A stretch of 64,000 nucleotides of DNA from Hyphomicrobiales bacterium (GTDB lineage Bacteria; Pseudomonadota; Alphaproteobacteria; Rhizobiales; Xanthobacteraceae), in the NCBI GenBank assembly GCA_021732215.1, contig JAKFVL010000008.1, forward strand, positions 62,001-126,000, read 5' to 3'. Below are positions 24,664 through 35,092 of the stretch, one piece after another; positions within the stretch are counted from its first letter, which is position 1, and every line of letters begins with the position of its first letter. The position numbers were made by a program, and so were the translations under genes. A model generated the notes under the pieces. The model did not search any database. It saw only the letters and a list, made by a program, of their open reading frames with translations, and was not told the DNA's origin.

Positions 24664-26418
24664 ATGGCATTTGCACTGTTTCGCCGGGCTCCGGCTCCTG
24701 AAACCACCTCGGCTGAAACCGCCGTTTCCGATCAGGCGACTGCACCCGCTGCCGCCTCCGTCGCACCTGCGGACGATTCGTCGAAAGCCATTCTCGATCT
24801 GCTTCAGCTCGAACTCGGCACCATGATCCGGCAGTTGGAGCGCGCTGCAACCTCCGTCGCTACCGGCGCGGAATCGACCGCGGCGACGCTTTCGACCATC
24901 CGCGTGCGGACCAAAAATCTCACCGGACGATCCAGCGAAGCGCAATCCACCGCCGAGAGCTTCTCTCTCGCCGCCGACAAATTTACCCACTCCGCCGAAG
25001 GCATCGGCTCGCAGGTCCGCGATGCGACAAGGCTCGCAGACGAGGCCAGCGGCGCGGCGCGCGAGGCCAGCGAGAACGTCGATCGTCTGCGCGAGTCCTC
25101 CGCCGCGATCGGCAACGTCGTCGATCTCATTGCCAGCATAGCGCGTCAGACGACCCTTCTCGCGCTCAACTCGACCATCGAGGCGGCCCGCGCCGGCGAG
25201 GCCGGAAAAGGCTTTGCGGTCGTCGCATCCGAAGTGAAGGCGCTCGCGGTCCAGACGCAAAACGCCACCGAAGAAATCCGCAAGAAGATCGATGCGCTGC
25301 AGCAGGATGCGGCCAACTCGATCGACGCCGTGCATCGCATTTCCAAATCGATCGATGCCATCCGGCCGGTCTTCGAAACCGTCAATGGTGCGGTTGCGGA
25401 TCAAAGCGCCACCACCGGCGAAATCGCGGTCAATGCCGCCGCCGCGTCCAGCTTCATCGGATCGGTCGGCGATGGCGCCAACGAGATCGACAGCGCGACC
25501 CGCGAGGCCGAGGCCCACGGCATAAACGTGGCGAAAGCCGGACAGGCGGTGACGACATTCGCCGGCAAGCTCAAGGCGCGCTGCGCCGTGCTGCTGCGGC
25601 AGGACGCAAACGCCGTCAGCCCACGGCTTCCCTGCAAGTTGCCGATCGAACTCAAGCCGAAGAACAAGGCGGCGATCGCGGCCGATGTGTTCGAGATTTC
25701 CACCGCCAGCGTGCTCGTCGTCGGCGCCGGAGTCGCAAACCTGCCGGCCGGCGAAACCATCGACGTGACGCTGACGGATATCGGCGATTGCCGCCTCAGG
25801 ATCACCGCGCACAACACGGTCGGCACCGAGGCTACCTTCGCGTCGCCTGACAAGGCCATCTCGGACCGGATCGAGGACAAGGTCTGGGCGATCCAGGATT
25901 CCGGCACCGAGGATGTGATGCGGGCGATGGAAGCCGGCGAGGCCTTGAATGCCATTTTCAACGACGCTGTCGCGCGCGGCGATGTCAGACTCGATGACCT
26001 GTTCGACGAAAATTATACCGCGATCGAGGGCACCGAACCGGTGCAGCACCGCACGCGAATTCTCGATTGGGCCGACCGTGCCCTGCCCGCGTTTCAGGAG
26101 ACATTCCTCGCCAAGGATGCGCGCCTCGCATTCTCGGCCTGCATCGACCGCAACGGCTATCTGCCGGTGCACAACAGGATCTATTCGCATCCGCAGCGCG
26201 CAGGCGACGTGGCGTTTAACACCGCAAACTCGCGCAATCGCCGCATCTTCAATGACGCAGCCGGGTTGGCCGCCGGGCGCAACACCCGCGCCTATCTGGT
26301 GCAGACCTACGCCCGCGACATGGGCAACGGCAAAACCATCATGATGCGCGAGATCGACGTTCCGATCCGCGTGGCTGGCCGCCACTGGGGCGGATTCCGG
26401 ATGGCGTACAAGCTGTAA
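24664..26418 (+). CDS. Soluble methyl-accepting chemotaxis protein with PilZ-like C-terminal region
   Basis: The 584-residue chemoreceptor has no membrane segment. An N-terminal coiled coil (about residues 40-130) leads to the signalling tip with the conserved [37 protein letters not shown] hairpin (about 155-200). The return arm follows. After about residue 310 comes a region resembling a degenerate PilZ domain ([10 protein letters not shown]...[13 protein letters not shown]), then a C-terminal domain with HNRIYSHPQ and NRRIFND seen in other cytoplasmic receptors of this group. It probably senses an internal signal. It stands alone, with a CtrA-like box upstream. Confidence 0.9.
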   Translation: MAFALFRRAPAPETTSAETAVSDQATAPAAASVAPADDSSKAILDLLQLELGTMIRQLERAATSVATGAESTAATLSTIRVRTKNLTGRSSEAQSTAESFSLAADKFTHSAEGIGSQVRDATRLADEASGAAREASENVDRLRESSAAIGNVVDLIASIARQTTLLALNSTIEAARAGEAGKGFAVVASEVKALAVQTQNATEEIRKKIDALQQDAANSIDAVHRISKSIDAIRPVFETVNGAVADQSATTGEIAVNAAAASSFIGSVGDGANEIDSATREAEAHGINVAKAGQAVTTFAGKLKARCAVLLRQDANAVSPRLPCKLPIELKPKNKAAIAADVFEISTASVLVVGAGVANLPAGETIDVTLTDIGDCRLRITAHNTVGTEATFASPDKAISDRIEDKVWAIQDSGTEDVMRAMEAGEALNAIFNDAVARGDVRLDDLFDENYTAIEGTEPVQHRTRILDWADRALPAFQETFLAKDARLAFSACIDRNGYLPVHNRIYSHPQRAGDVAFNTANSRNRRIFNDAAGLAAGRNTRAYLVQTYARDMGNGKTIMMREIDVPIRVAGRHWGGFRMAYKL

Positions 26419-26436
26419 CGATTCTTCAATGCCACC

Positions 26437-26524
26437 GTCATGGCCGGGCTCGTTCCGGCCATCCACGTCTTGATCGCAACAGAATCCGGAAGACGTGGAT
26501 GCCCGCGACAAGCGCGGGCATGAC
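26437..26524. repeat. Palindromic repeat, GTCATGGCCGGG family (copy 1)
   Basis: GTCATGGCCGGG...CCGGCCATCCACGTCTT is mirrored by AAGACGTGGATG...GCGGGCATGAC. It fills the gap between two converging genes and may act as a bidirectional terminator. Confidence 0.85.
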
Positions 26525-26527
26525 GAT

Positions 26528-27346
26528 CTACCAGAACCCCGGCTTCGACTCGCTGAGCCCGCCGCCGATCCGCACCGGCGCGACGCGCGTGGCGAGGCCT
26601 GTCGCGTCCTCGGTCTCGACCGCAACGCCACTCAGCGTCGCCACGCCTTCGGCAGGCTCGAAGCGGCCCTGCGGATACCCGCGCAGGAAGCGCTGCATCG
26701 GTTCGGTGCGATCCATGCCGATGATCGATTCATAGTCGCCGGTCATGCCCGCGTCGGTCATGTAGGCCGTGCCGCCCGGCAGGATGCGATGATCGGATGT
26801 CGGAACATGCGTATGCGTGCCGACAACGAGGCTTGCCCGGCCATCGCAGAAATATCCAATGGCCTGCTTCTCGCTCGAGGCTTCGCCGTGGAAATCGACG
26901 ATCACCGCATCGCAGGCCTCACGCAACGGGCAAGCGCTCAACTCCTTTTCGAGCGAGCCGAACGGATCGTCGAACGGCTGCATGAAGACGCGCCCGATGG
27001 AATTGACGACCAGCGCGCGCTTGCCGTTTTTCGTATCGACCAGCGCCGCACCGCGGCCCGGCGTGCCCTTGGGGAAATTCGCAGGACGGATCAGGCGCGG
27101 TGCACGCTCGATGAACACCAGCGCTTCTTTCTGGTCCCACGCATGATTGCCGAGCGTGATCGCATCGGCGCCCGCTTCCAGCAGCTCGTTGTAGACAGCT
27201 TCAGTGATACCGAAGCCGCCGGCGGAGTTTTCGCCATTGATGACAACGAGATCGAGCGACCAGTCGCGGACCAGCCCAGGCAGGGTTTCGTTCACGGCCG
27301 TGCGGCCGGTTCGTCCCACCACATCGCCGACAAAAAGAATACGCAA
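26528..27346 (-). CDS. YmdB-like metallophosphoesterase (TIGR00282 family)
   Basis: The 272-residue protein is a YmdB-type cyclic-nucleotide phosphodiesterase-like enzyme. In order it shows ILFVGDVVGRTG, VVINGENSAGGFGIT, ITLGNHAWDQKE, VDFHGEASSEK, VGTHTHVPTSD and TDAGMTGDYES, covering all the metal-binding Asp, Glu, Asn and His positions. Start is TTG 27346 with GAGG 5 bases upstream; this matches the family N-terminus (LRILFVGD), while the longer frame to 27688 overlaps the next gene. It lies 35 bases after the cyclo-ligase gene. Confidence 0.92.
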   Translation of the reverse strand: MRILFVGDVVGRTGRTAVNETLPGLVRDWSLDLVVINGENSAGGFGITEAVYNELLEAGADAITLGNHAWDQKEALVFIERAPRLIRPANFPKGTPGRGAALVDTKNGKRALVVNSIGRVFMQPFDDPFGSLEKELSACPLREACDAVIVDFHGEASSEKQAIGYFCDGRASLVVGTHTHVPTSDHRILPGGTAYMTDAGMTGDYESIIGMDRTEPMQRFLRGYPQGRFEPAEGVATLSGVAVETEDATGLATRVAPVRIGGGLSESKPGFW

Positions 27347-27381
27347 TTCAACCTCGCCAAAATCCAGCCGCGCCAAACCTT

Positions 27382-27969
27382 TCAGCGCGACGTGTCGATG
27401 ACCTCGCGCTCCGTTAGCACACAATCGAGCCGCACGTCGTGAGGCTCCGCGGGAACGGCGTCGATTTGCTGCACGGAAAAAGCGATGCCGATGGCGGCAA
27501 TCCGCTTTTGTCCGCGCAGCAATATGAGGGTGCGGTCGTAGTGCCCCGCGCCGTAACCGATGCGATGCCCCGCGCGATCGAACGCCGCGAGCGGGACGAT
27601 CGCGATATCGGGCTCGACCTCGTCCGTGTCGGCGGAGGGCTGAAAAATGCCGAGCGGACCACGCACCAGCGGCGTATCGATCGTCCATTCGCGAAAAATC
27701 AGCGGCTGATCGCGTCCGACGATCACTGGCAGCGCCAGGATCATGCCGCGTTGAGCGAGACCACGCATCAACGGAAACGGATCGATCTCGCTTCTGATCG
27801 GCGCATAGCCTGAGACGACGGAGCCCTTTGGCATTTCGATTGGCAACGAATGCACGGCAATCGCTTGCGCCGCGGCGGCACGCTGCCCGGCGGAAATCGC
27901 ATCGCGGCGCGCCAGAGCGGCGGCGCGCAGGTCGGATTTCAATGCTGCGGTTGATTCAAACGTCGTCAT
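27382..27969 (-). CDS. ygfA: 5-formyltetrahydrofolate cyclo-ligase
   Basis: This enzyme converts 5-formyl-THF to 5,10-methenyl-THF using ATP. The product is 195 residues: KSDLRAAALARRDAIS at the N-terminus, then YAPIRSEIDPFPLM, and the signature IVPLAAFDRAGHRIGYGAGHYDRTL near residues 125-155. The start codon lies in the terminal arm of a palindromic repeat (27965-28098): ATG 27969 gives MTTFES, and a further ATG at 27990 would add MAGTSPA, encoded wholly by the repeat. The order zapA, 6S RNA, cyclo-ligase is conserved in many proteobacteria. Confidence 0.95.
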   Translation of the reverse strand: MTTFESTAALKSDLRAAALARRDAISAGQRAAAAQAIAVHSLPIEMPKGSVVSGYAPIRSEIDPFPLMRGLAQRGMILALPVIVGRDQPLIFREWTIDTPLVRGPLGIFQPSADTDEVEPDIAIVPLAAFDRAGHRIGYGAGHYDRTLILLRGQKRIAAIGIAFSVQQIDAVPAEPHDVRLDCVLTEREVIDTSR

Positions 27970-28098
27970 GGCCGGGCTTGTCCCGGCCATCCACGATTAA
28001 CTTTGCAATCGCTTTTGGCATCGGACGTCAAAACAACCCACGTTCTTTAATCGGGACTACGACGAGGCGTGGATGGCCGGGACAAGCCCGGCCATGAC
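27965..28098. repeat. Palindromic repeat, GTCATGGCCGGG family (copy 2)
   Basis: GTCATGGCCGGGCTTGTCCC at the left is mirrored by the same arm inverted at 28076-28098. The spacer is longer than in other copies. It lies between 6S RNA and the cyclo-ligase gene, and its left end supplies the start codon of the latter. Confidence 0.85.
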
Positions 28099-28127
28099 AC
28101 CGCATTTCGAAACAAAAGTGCGAAGCC

Positions 28128-28262
28128 GTAGACGCCGTTGAAGCACTCGATCCCGGAGTTCCCTACGAAAGTAGGTGGGCACCATATGCCCGGGCCCACG
28201 GGCCCGGCCAGGGACAGTTCCCTAAAGGATCGATAAGGCCCCGGGGATATATGGCTCCTGAC
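28128..28262 (-). ncRNA. ssrS: 6S RNA
   Basis: 6S RNA binds RNA polymerase by imitating an open promoter. On the minus strand TCGATCC (about 28230) pairs with GGATCGA (about 28150) as part of the closing stem. Inside lie a central bubble with CTTTAGGGAACT on one side and GTAGGGAACTCC on the other, a small CCTAC/GTAGG hairpin typical of alphaproteobacterial 6S, and a long GGCCGGGCCC/GGGCCCGGGC terminal stem. Position between zapA and the 5-FCL gene matches the conserved context. Ends are estimates; the mature RNA may extend 10-30 bases either side. Confidence 0.8.
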
Positions 28263-28329
28263 GCGCGACACAGCCTCGCGAGGACAATGTAGCGATGATC
28301 GGAGTGAACCGCCAGCGCCGCAATGCGCT

Positions 28330-28713
28330 TTAACCGATCGCGATCCCGCCGCCGATCGAGCGATTGAGCGCCATCGTCGTCTTCTCGATCCGCTCGGCCG
28401 CCGAATTCAGCGCCGATGCGACCGCCGTTTGCGTCGCTTTCGCGCGCTCTGCCGCGATTACCCGGACATCCCGCAGCGCTTCGAGTTCTTCCTCGATGGC
28501 CTGAATGCGCGTGGTCGCGTCGGTCAGTTCGTCGGCGACCATCAGCGCCGCCATGACAGTCAATCGCTGGTCGCCGATTTCGCCGAACTTGCCGCGCAGG
28601 CTTGTGATGCGGGTTTCGAAGCTCTCGGCCAGACGCAACAGCCGCGCTTCCTCCCCCTCCTCGCATGCCATGCGATACTGCCGGCCGTTGATCGTCACGT
28701 TGATATGACTCAT
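28330..28713 (-). CDS. zapA: Cell division protein ZapA
   Basis: ZapA binds and bundles FtsZ filaments at the division site. The 127-residue protein starts MSHINVTINGRQYRMACEEGEEARLLRLAESFETRI and has the QRLTVMAALMVADEL helix, followed by a long coiled coil, as in the family. It lies upstream of 6S RNA and downstream of the DUF4164 coiled-coil gene on the same strand, with the F and G repeats between. Confidence 0.93.
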   Translation of the reverse strand: MSHINVTINGRQYRMACEEGEEARLLRLAESFETRITSLRGKFGEIGDQRLTVMAALMVADELTDATTRIQAIEEELEALRDVRVIAAERAKATQTAVASALNSAAERIEKTTMALNRSIGGGIAIG

Positions 28714-28729
28714 GACGCTTCTCCCGGCG

Positions 28730-28803
28730 CTAGTACCCGTTTCCGAAGTTCGTGAAACATTGCAGCAGCCTCCAAAACGAACTTCGAAAACAAAGGGTAC
28801 TAG
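28730..28803. repeat. Palindromic repeat F (copy 2)
   Basis: CTAGTACCCGTTTCCGAAGT is mirrored by ACTTCGAAAACAAAGGGTAC ending in TAG. It lies 17 bases upstream of zapA. It is the second copy of the repeat at 17664-17740 and again lies next to repeat G. Confidence 0.85.
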
Positions 28804-28818
28804 CCAAATTATGATTCC

Positions 28819-28892
28819 AGAACCGCTTACGATCTGAAGTTCCTAATAGCAAACTGCGGCAAGCGTTGTAGAAACTTCAGCTCGGCGGTTCT
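28819..28892. repeat. Palindromic repeat G (copy 2)
   Basis: AGAACCGC...GATCTGAAGTTCCT is mirrored by GAAACTTCAGCTC...GCGGTTCT. The right arm encodes the last residues and stop codon of the DUF4164 gene on the minus strand, paralleling copy 1, which supplies the stop of DUF1348. Confidence 0.85.
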
Positions 28893-29200
28893 ATCACCTC
28901 GCGAATTGTCGCAATGGCCGCGTCGAGTTTGCCAGCGATCTCGCGATTGGTGCGCTCGAGCGAACGCGACTGCACCAGCGCCTGATCGAGCTCGTTGGCG
29001 AGCCGCGACCGATCCGTGCCCAACGCCTGAATGCGCGCGGCCAGTTCATCCTCGTTACGATCGGATTCGACCCGGCGTTCGACCGCGGCTTCCAGCGCAT
29101 CGAGTGCCGAGACAAGACGCTTCGTCGCCGCCTCGATATCGGCAGCGGCGCCGGTCCCGCCGTCGGAACCGCCAAAGTGTCTCGTATGGCGATCGGTCAT
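28877..29200 (-). CDS. DUF4164 coiled-coil protein
   Basis: The 107-residue acidic protein is almost entirely helical ([68 protein letters not shown]) and matches the short DUF4164 coiled-coil proteins found upstream of zapA in Rhizobiales. A role with ZapA in division is plausible but unproven. ATG 29200 gives the expected family length; the frame is open further upstream but lacks family similarity. The last five codons lie in repeat G. Confidence 0.8.
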   Translation of the reverse strand: MTDRHTRHFGGSDGGTGAAADIEAATKRLVSALDALEAAVERRVESDRNEDELAARIQALGTDRSRLANELDQALVQSRSLERTNREIAGKLDAAIATIREVIEPPS

Positions 29201-29492
29201 AGCCAAGAGATCGGCCCTCTCAAGCCAAATAACGCGCGTATCAGGAGCTGCAAAACAGCCCATCCGGCAAGCGTTTAGAAGTGAAAATTTACGTGGCCTG
29301 AGAGGGTCGCGCAACGGCGGCGGCAAACTATGCACCGCTAAGCGGCGGGCGGGCTTTACCAAGCCCCGACCGGTCTTGGAGTCGCAGAGGGCAGATGCTA
29401 TCCCGCTCCTTGCGCGATGTCCGGTCGCGCGGCCGCGCCACAATTCGACCGCGCGAGCCCCCCCTTCCACCGGCGACTGCGGGCCCAAACCC

Positions 29493-31484
29493 ATGAACCA
29501 GCGCGTTGATTCCTTCCAGCTGGCCAACGCGATCCGCGCTTTGGCAATGGACGCCGTCGAGCAGGCAAAGTCGGGGCATCCCGGCCTGCCGATGGGCTGC
29601 GCCGATATCGCGACCGTGCTGTTCACCCAGTTCCTGAAATTCGACGCTGCAGATCCGGAGTGGCCGGATCGCGATCGCTTCGTGTTGTCCGCCGGTCATG
29701 GCTCCATGTTGCTGTACGCGCTGCTGTATCTGACCGGCAACAAGGCGATGACCATCGACGAGATCAAACGGTTTCGGCAACTCGGATCGCTCACGCCGGG
29801 TCATCCGGAGAATTTCATCACGCCGGGCATCGAGACCACCACCGGTCCGCTCGGTCAGGGCATTTCAACCGCGGTCGGCATGGCGATGGCGGAGCGTCAT
29901 CTCGCCGCGCAATTCGGCGGCGACCTGGTCGATCATTTTACCTATGTGCTCGCCTCCGACGGCGATCTGATGGAAGGCATCAGCCAGGAAGCCATCGCGC
30001 TCGCGGGCCACCTCAAGCTCAGCAGGCTGATCGTGCTGTTCGACGACAACGGTATTTCCATCGACGGGGCGCTGTCGATCGCCGACTCGGTCGATCAGAT
30101 CGCGCGATTCAAGGCGGCGGGCTGGGCCGCAGAGCGGATCGACGGTCACGATGCCAAAGCCATCGCCGATGCCATCGCACGCGCTCAAAACGCCGATCGT
30201 CCGACGCTGATCGCCTGCAAGACGATCATCGCCTATGGCGCGCCGACCAAGGCGGGCTCGGAAAAATCCCACGGCTCGCCGCTCGGCGCCGACGAAATCG
30301 CCGGCGCACGCAAGAAGCTCGGCTGGGACGCCGCACCGTTCGACATTCCCGCAGACATCCTGCAGGCATGGCGCGCGGCCGGCTCACGCGGCGCGGCGCA
30401 ACGCGACGACTGGAGCCGCCGTCTGCTCGCCCGCGATGCCGCAGCCCGTTCCGAATTCAGCCGTCGTGCCAGCGGCGAACTGCCGACACGCGCGTTGAAC
30501 GAAGCCGTCGCGAAGATGAAGGAATCACTGGCGGCAGCGCCAAAAGAAATCGCGACGCGCACGTCTTCGGAACAGGTGCTCGACGTCCTCACCGCAGCAG
30601 CACCCGAAATGATGGGCGGCTCGGCCGATCTGACCGGCTCCAACAACACCCGCGCCAAGGGCATGGTGGCGTTCTCGGCCAACAACTATGCCGGCCGCTA
30701 CGTGCATTATGGTATCCGCGAGCACGGCATGGCGGCGGCGATGAACGGCATGGCGCTGCACGGCGGCATCATCCCCTATTCCGGCACGTTCCTCGTGTTC
30801 TCGGACTATCTGCGCCCGGCGCTGCGTCTCGCCGCACTGATGGGCGAGCGTGCGATCCATGTGCTGACCCACGATTCCATCGGCCTCGGTGAAGACGGTC
30901 CGACCCATCAGCCGGTCGAGCATCTGGCGGCGTTGCGCGCGATCCCGAACTGCAACGTGTTCCGGCCGTGTGATACGGTCGAGACACTGGAATGCTGGCA
31001 GCTTGCGCTCGAAGCCAAGGATCGCCCGAGCGTGCTGGCGCTGACACGTCAGAACCTGCCGCAGTTACGTCTCGCCAACGACAAGGACAACCGCTGCGCC
31101 GCGGGCGCTTACGAGCTTGCAGCCGCCGAGGGCGGTCCCGCCAGGGTGTCGATCTTCGCATCCGGTTCCGAGGTGTCGGTCGCGATGGGCGCGCGCAAGT
31201 TGCTGATGGAACGCGGCATCGCCACCCGTGTCGTCTCCGTGCCCTGTATGGATTTGCTGCTTGAATCGGCAGCGGAGGATCGTGCGAAGATTATCGGCAA
31301 TGCGCCGGTCAAGGTCGGCATCGAAGCCGCAATCCGCATGGGCTGGGACGCCATCGTCGGCGCCGACGGCATCTTCATCGGCATGAACGGTTTCGGCGCC
31401 AGCGCACCTGCCAAGGACCTCTACAAGCACTTCGGCATTACGGCCGAGGCAACGGCGGATGCCGCCCAGAAGCGTTTAGGCTGA
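29493..31484 (+). CDS. tkt: Transketolase
   Basis: Transketolase moves two-carbon units between sugar phosphates, using thiamine diphosphate, in the pentose phosphate and Calvin pathways. The 663-residue product has the N-terminal [14 protein letters not shown] motif, the cofactor motif SDGDLMEG...DDNGISIDG (about residues 150-190), and the [21 protein letters not shown]-like block here as [21 protein letters not shown] 29493 fits the family N-terminus ([31 protein letters not shown]). The 292-base gap upstream contains GC-rich hairpin potential and no clear gene. It is the first gene of tkt-gap-pgk-fba. Confidence 0.96.
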   Translation: MNQRVDSFQLANAIRALAMDAVEQAKSGHPGLPMGCADIATVLFTQFLKFDAADPEWPDRDRFVLSAGHGSMLLYALLYLTGNKAMTIDEIKRFRQLGSLTPGHPENFITPGIETTTGPLGQGISTAVGMAMAERHLAAQFGGDLVDHFTYVLASDGDLMEGISQEAIALAGHLKLSRLIVLFDDNGISIDGALSIADSVDQIARFKAAGWAAERIDGHDAKAIADAIARAQNADRPTLIACKTIIAYGAPTKAGSEKSHGSPLGADEIAGARKKLGWDAAPFDIPADILQAWRAAGSRGAAQRDDWSRRLLARDAAARSEFSRRASGELPTRALNEAVAKMKESLAAAPKEIATRTSSEQVLDVLTAAAPEMMGGSADLTGSNNTRAKGMVAFSANNYAGRYVHYGIREHGMAAAMNGMALHGGIIPYSGTFLVFSDYLRPALRLAALMGERAIHVLTHDSIGLGEDGPTHQPVEHLAALRAIPNCNVFRPCDTVETLECWQLALEAKDRPSVLALTRQNLPQLRLANDKDNRCAAGAYELAAAEGGPARVSIFASGSEVSVAMGARKLLMERGIATRVVSVPCMDLLLESAAEDRAKIIGNAPVKVGIEAAIRMGWDAIVGADGIFIGMNGFGASAPAKDLYKHFGITAEATADAAQKRLG

Positions 31485-31543
31485 TCATCTGGAACAGTTG
31501 AGCTGGTCCAAAAAACAGGCTAGCTAACTGTCTATTACCAACC

Positions 31544-31569
31544 GTCGCCGCCCGGCAGAACCGGGCGAC
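31544..31569 (+). terminator. Possible weak terminator or leader hairpin between tkt and gap
   Basis: CGCCCGG and CCGGGCG form a hairpin with a 5-base loop 60 bases after the tkt stop, followed only by a short CTTTTG. It could be a partial terminator or a 5' leader structure of gap. Confidence 0.4.
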
Positions 31570-31640
31570 AGAGGCTTTTGCCGCAGGATGCTGGAACTTC
31601 CGGTCAGCCGGAGGATTTCCGCAATTCGAGGGAGAACATC

Positions 31641-32648
31641 ATGGCAATCCGGGTCGCCATCAATGGATTTGGCCGCATCGGCCGCAACGTGCTGCGCGCG
31701 ATCATCGAAGCGAAGCGCACCGACATCGAGGTCGTCGCCATCAATGATCTTGGCCCGGTCGAGACCAACGCCCACCTGCTGCGCTTCGACAGCGTGCACG
31801 GCCGTTTCCCCGGCGAAGTGAAGGTCGAGGGCGATACGCTCGATCTCGGCTACGGCAAGATCAAGGTCACCGCGGTGCGCGATCCGTCGACGCTGCCGTG
31901 GAAGGATCTCGGCATCGACATCGCGATGGAATGCACCGGCATCTTCAGCGCCAGGGCGAAGGCCGCCGCGCACCTGACCGCAGGCGCCAAGCGCGTGCTG
32001 GTCTCCGCGCCGTCGGACGGCGCTGACGCCACCATCGTCTATGGCGTCAACCACGCATCGCTGAAGACAGACGATCTCGTCGTCTCGAACGGCTCCTGCA
32101 CCACCAACTGCCTCGCGCCCGTCGCCAAGGTGCTCAATGACACGGTCGGCATCGAGACCGGCTTCATGACCACGATCCATGCCTATACCGGCGACCAGCC
32201 GACGCTCGACACCATGCACAGCGATCTTTATCGCGGCCGCGCGGCGGCTTTGTCGATGATCCCGACCTCGACCGGGGCAGCGAAAGCGATCGGCCTCGTG
32301 CTGCCGGAGCTCAAGGGCAAGCTCGACGGCACCGCGATCCGCGTTCCGACGCCGAACGTGTCAGTGATCGATCTCAAGATCGTCGCCAAGCGCGCCACTA
32401 CAGTCGACGAGATCAACGGTGCGATGAAACGCGCCGCCGCGCAGGAGCTGAAGGGCATCCTCGGCACCACGTCGCACCCGAACGTCTCGATCGACTTCAA
32501 CCACGACCAGCACTCGTCCACTTTCGCGTTCGACCAGACCAAGGTGCAGAACGGAACGCTGGTTCGCGTGTTGGCCTGGTACGACAACGAATGGGGCTTC
32601 TCCAACCGGATGTCCGATACGGCCGTCGCGATGGGGAAATTGATCTGA
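31641..32648 (+). CDS. gap: Type I glyceraldehyde-3-phosphate dehydrogenase
   Basis: GAPDH oxidises glyceraldehyde-3-phosphate to 1,3-bisphosphoglycerate in glycolysis, or runs in reverse in gluconeogenesis and the Calvin cycle. The 335-residue protein has the Rossmann start [17 protein letters not shown] and the active-site Cys in [11 protein letters not shown] (about residue 155). It also has STGAAKAIG and the C-terminal [17 protein letters not shown] precedes ATG 31641. Confidence 0.97.
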   Translation: MAIRVAINGFGRIGRNVLRAIIEAKRTDIEVVAINDLGPVETNAHLLRFDSVHGRFPGEVKVEGDTLDLGYGKIKVTAVRDPSTLPWKDLGIDIAMECTGIFSARAKAAAHLTAGAKRVLVSAPSDGADATIVYGVNHASLKTDDLVVSNGSCTTNCLAPVAKVLNDTVGIETGFMTTIHAYTGDQPTLDTMHSDLYRGRAAALSMIPTSTGAAKAIGLVLPELKGKLDGTAIRVPTPNVSVIDLKIVAKRATTVDEINGAMKRAAAQELKGILGTTSHPNVSIDFNHDQHSSTFAFDQTKVQNGTLVRVLAWYDNEWGFSNRMSDTAVAMGKLI

Positions 32649-32662
32649 GTTTATGTTGATCG

Positions 32663-32749
32663 TCATGGCCGGGCTTGTCCCGGCCATCCACGTCTTGAAT
32701 GCCCAAAGGCCGAAAAGACGTGGATGACCGGCATAAGGCCGGGCATGAC
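32663..32749. repeat. Palindromic repeat, GTCATGGCCGGG family (copy 3)
   Basis: GTCATGGCCGGGCTTGTCCC...CCACGTCTT is mirrored by AAGACGTGGATGACCGG...GGGCATGAC. It lies between gap and pgk, inside what is probably one transcription unit. Confidence 0.85.
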
Positions 32750-32765
32750 AGCGAGGAAGCGTCGC

Positions 32766-33956
32766 ATGAAAAATTTCCGCACGCTCGATGACGCCGATGT
32801 GAGAGGCAAGCGCGTGCTGCTGCGCATCGACCTCAACGTTCCGATGGCGGACGGCAAGGTCACGGACACCACCCGCATCGAACGCATCGCGCCGACGATC
32901 ACGGAAATTTCCGGCAAGGGCGGCAAGGTCATCATCCTCGCCCACTTCGGCAGGCCCAAGGGCCGCGATCCGAAAGAAACGCTGAAGCCCGTCGCAACGG
33001 CATTGAGCCACATCGTCAGGAAGCCGGTGGCGTTTGCCGACGACTGCGTCGGCCCTGACGCCGAGAAGGCTGTCGCGGCGATGAAGGATGGCGATATTCT
33101 TTGCCTCGAAAACACCCGCTTCCACGGCGGGGAGGAGAAAAACGATCCGGCGTTTGTCGCGCAGCTGGCCAGGCTCGGCGACATCTGGGTCAACGAGGCA
33201 TTCTCAGCTGCGCATCGCGCCCACGCCTCGACCGAAGGCCTCGGCCACAAACTCCCCGCATATGCCGGACGCACCATGCAGGCCGAACTCGACGCGCTCG
33301 GCAAAGCGCTCGATCATCCGAAGAAGCCGGTGATTGCCATTGTTGGCGGCGCGAAAGTTTCGACCAAGCTCGACCTGCTGGAAAATCTCGTCACCAAGGT
33401 CGATGCGCTGGTGATCGGCGGCGGCATGGCCAACACGTTCTTGCATGCGCAAGGCATCCAGATCGGCAAGTCGCTGGCCGAGAAAGACCTCGCACCGACA
33501 GCCTTGCGCATTCTCGACAAGGCGGAAGCCGCAAGCTGCGCGATCATCCTACCCGTCGATGCGACGGTTGCGTTTCACTTCGCGGCCAACGCGCCGTCGC
33601 ACGCATATGGCCTCGACGCCATTCCCCATGACGGCATGATCCTCGACGTCGGACCGCTGTCGATCGAGCGCGTCAAATCCGCGATCGACGATGCCAGCAC
33701 GCTGGTCTGGAACGGCCCGCTCGGCGCATTCGAAATGACGCCGTTCGATCGTGGCACGGTCGCGGCGGCAAGGCACGCTGCCTCCCGCACCAAGTCCGGC
33801 AAGCTCATTTCAGTGGCTGGCGGCGGCGATACAGTTGCCGCGCTCAATCAGGCCGGCGTCGGCGGCGACTTCACCTACGTCTCGACCGCGGGCGGCGCAT
33901 TTCTGGAATGGATGGAAGGCAAACCGCTGCCGGGCGTGGACGTGCTGCGCTCTTGA
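32766..33956 (+). CDS. pgk: Phosphoglycerate kinase
   Basis: PGK interconverts 1,3-bisphosphoglycerate plus ADP with 3-phosphoglycerate plus ATP. The 396-residue monomer shows [12 protein letters not shown] (residues about 18-30), the HFGRPKG block, [30 protein letters not shown] and the C-terminal [19 protein letters not shown] 32766 follows GAGGAAG; an in-frame ATG at 32724 would add residues encoded by the repeat and is rejected. Confidence 0.97.
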   Translation: MKNFRTLDDADVRGKRVLLRIDLNVPMADGKVTDTTRIERIAPTITEISGKGGKVIILAHFGRPKGRDPKETLKPVATALSHIVRKPVAFADDCVGPDAEKAVAAMKDGDILCLENTRFHGGEEKNDPAFVAQLARLGDIWVNEAFSAAHRAHASTEGLGHKLPAYAGRTMQAELDALGKALDHPKKPVIAIVGGAKVSTKLDLLENLVTKVDALVIGGGMANTFLHAQGIQIGKSLAEKDLAPTALRILDKAEAASCAIILPVDATVAFHFAANAPSHAYGLDAIPHDGMILDVGPLSIERVKSAIDDASTLVWNGPLGAFEMTPFDRGTVAAARHAASRTKSGKLISVAGGGDTVAALNQAGVGGDFTYVSTAGGAFLEWMEGKPLPGVDVLRS

Positions 33957-34024
33957 GCGCCATCGACATCGCCCGGACCGTTATGAGAAAATCAATTCAC
34001 TAGAGCGCACATCAGAGAACCCAC

Positions 34025-35092
34025 ATGGCCCGTATCACGCTGCGTCAGCTCCTCGATCATGCCGCCGAACACGATTATGGCGTGCCTGCTTTCAACATCA
34101 ACAACATGGAGCAGGCGCTCGCGATCATGGAGGCCGCCAACGGCGTCGATGCGCCGGTGATCATCCAGGCCTCGCGCGGAGCGCGATCCTACGCCAACGA
34201 CATCATGCTCAAGCACATGATGGATGCGGTGACCGAAATCTATCCGCACATCCCGGTTTGCGTGCATCTCGATCACGGCAACGAGCCCGCGACCTGCATG
34301 ACCGCGATTCAGGCCGGCTTCACCTCGGTGATGATGGACGGCTCGCTGAAGGCTGACGGCAAGACGCCGGGTGATTGGGACTACAACGTCGGCGTCACCA
34401 GGACCGTCACCGACATGGCGCATCTCGGCGGCATCTCGGTCGAAGGTGAACTTGGCGTACTCGGCTCACTCGAGACCGGCATGGGCGACAAGGAAGACGG
34501 CCACGGCGCGGAAGGCAAACTTTCGCACGACCAGTTGCTGACCAACCCGGACGAAGCGGTGAAGTTCGTGCGCGAAACGCAGGTCGACGCGCTGGCGATC
34601 GCGATGGGCACCTCGCACGGCGCCTACAAGTTCACTCGCAAGCCGGACGGCAACATCCTTGCCATGAACGTGATCGAGGATATCCACCGCAAGCTGCCAG
34701 ACACGCATCTGGTGATGCACGGCTCATCGTCGGTGCCGCAGGACCTGCAGGACATCATCAACAAGTTCGGCGGCGAGATGAAGCCGACATGGGGCGTGCC
34801 GGTCGCTGAAATCCAGCGCGGCATCAAGCACGGCGTGCGCAAGATCAACATCGATACCGACAACCGCATGGCGATGACCGGACAGATCCGCAAAATCCTG
34901 AGCGAACATCCGGGCGAGTTCGATCCGCGCAAATATCTCAAGCCCGCGATGGAAGCGATGACGAAACTCTGCAAGCAGCGGCTCGAGGAATTCAACACCG
35001 CAGGCAAGGCGAGCAAGATCAAGAAGGTGCTGCCGCCGTCGGAAATGGCGAAGCGTTACGCCAAGGGCGAACTCACCCCGAAGATTGCATAG
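34025..35092 (+). CDS. fba: Fructose-bisphosphate aldolase, class II
   Basis: Class II aldolase is zinc-dependent and splits fructose-1,6-bisphosphate. The 355-residue protein has [11 protein letters not shown] at the start, the zinc ligand motif CVHLDHGNE (about residue 80), [22 protein letters not shown], and the [14 protein letters not shown] phosphate-binding block. It belongs to the longer Calvin-cycle-associated subtype found in this group. It follows pgk by 68 bases in the tkt-gap-pgk-fba series. Confidence 0.96.
   Translation: MARITLRQLLDHAAEHDYGVPAFNINNMEQALAIMEAANGVDAPVIIQASRGARSYANDIMLKHMMDAVTEIYPHIPVCVHLDHGNEPATCMTAIQAGFTSVMMDGSLKADGKTPGDWDYNVGVTRTVTDMAHLGGISVEGELGVLGSLETGMGDKEDGHGAEGKLSHDQLLTNPDEAVKFVRETQVDALAIAMGTSHGAYKFTRKPDGNILAMNVIEDIHRKLPDTHLVMHGSSSVPQDLQDIINKFGGEMKPTWGVPVAEIQRGIKHGVRKINIDTDNRMAMTGQIRKILSEHPGEFDPRKYLKPAMEAMTKLCKQRLEEFNTAGKASKIKKVLPPSEMAKRYAKGELTPKIA

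Noticed and set aside
24601-26631. Long minus-strand open frame opposite the chemoreceptor
   Set aside because: It is a codon-phase shadow of the chemoreceptor gene with no family similarity.
29201-29492. Gene or riboswitch upstream of tkt
   Set aside because: GC-rich hairpin potential is present but no known riboswitch motif, ribosome site or credible frame was found.
32724-32766. Upstream ATG for pgk
   Set aside because: The extra residues are encoded by the palindromic repeat, while ATG 32766 has a good ribosome site and the family N-terminus.
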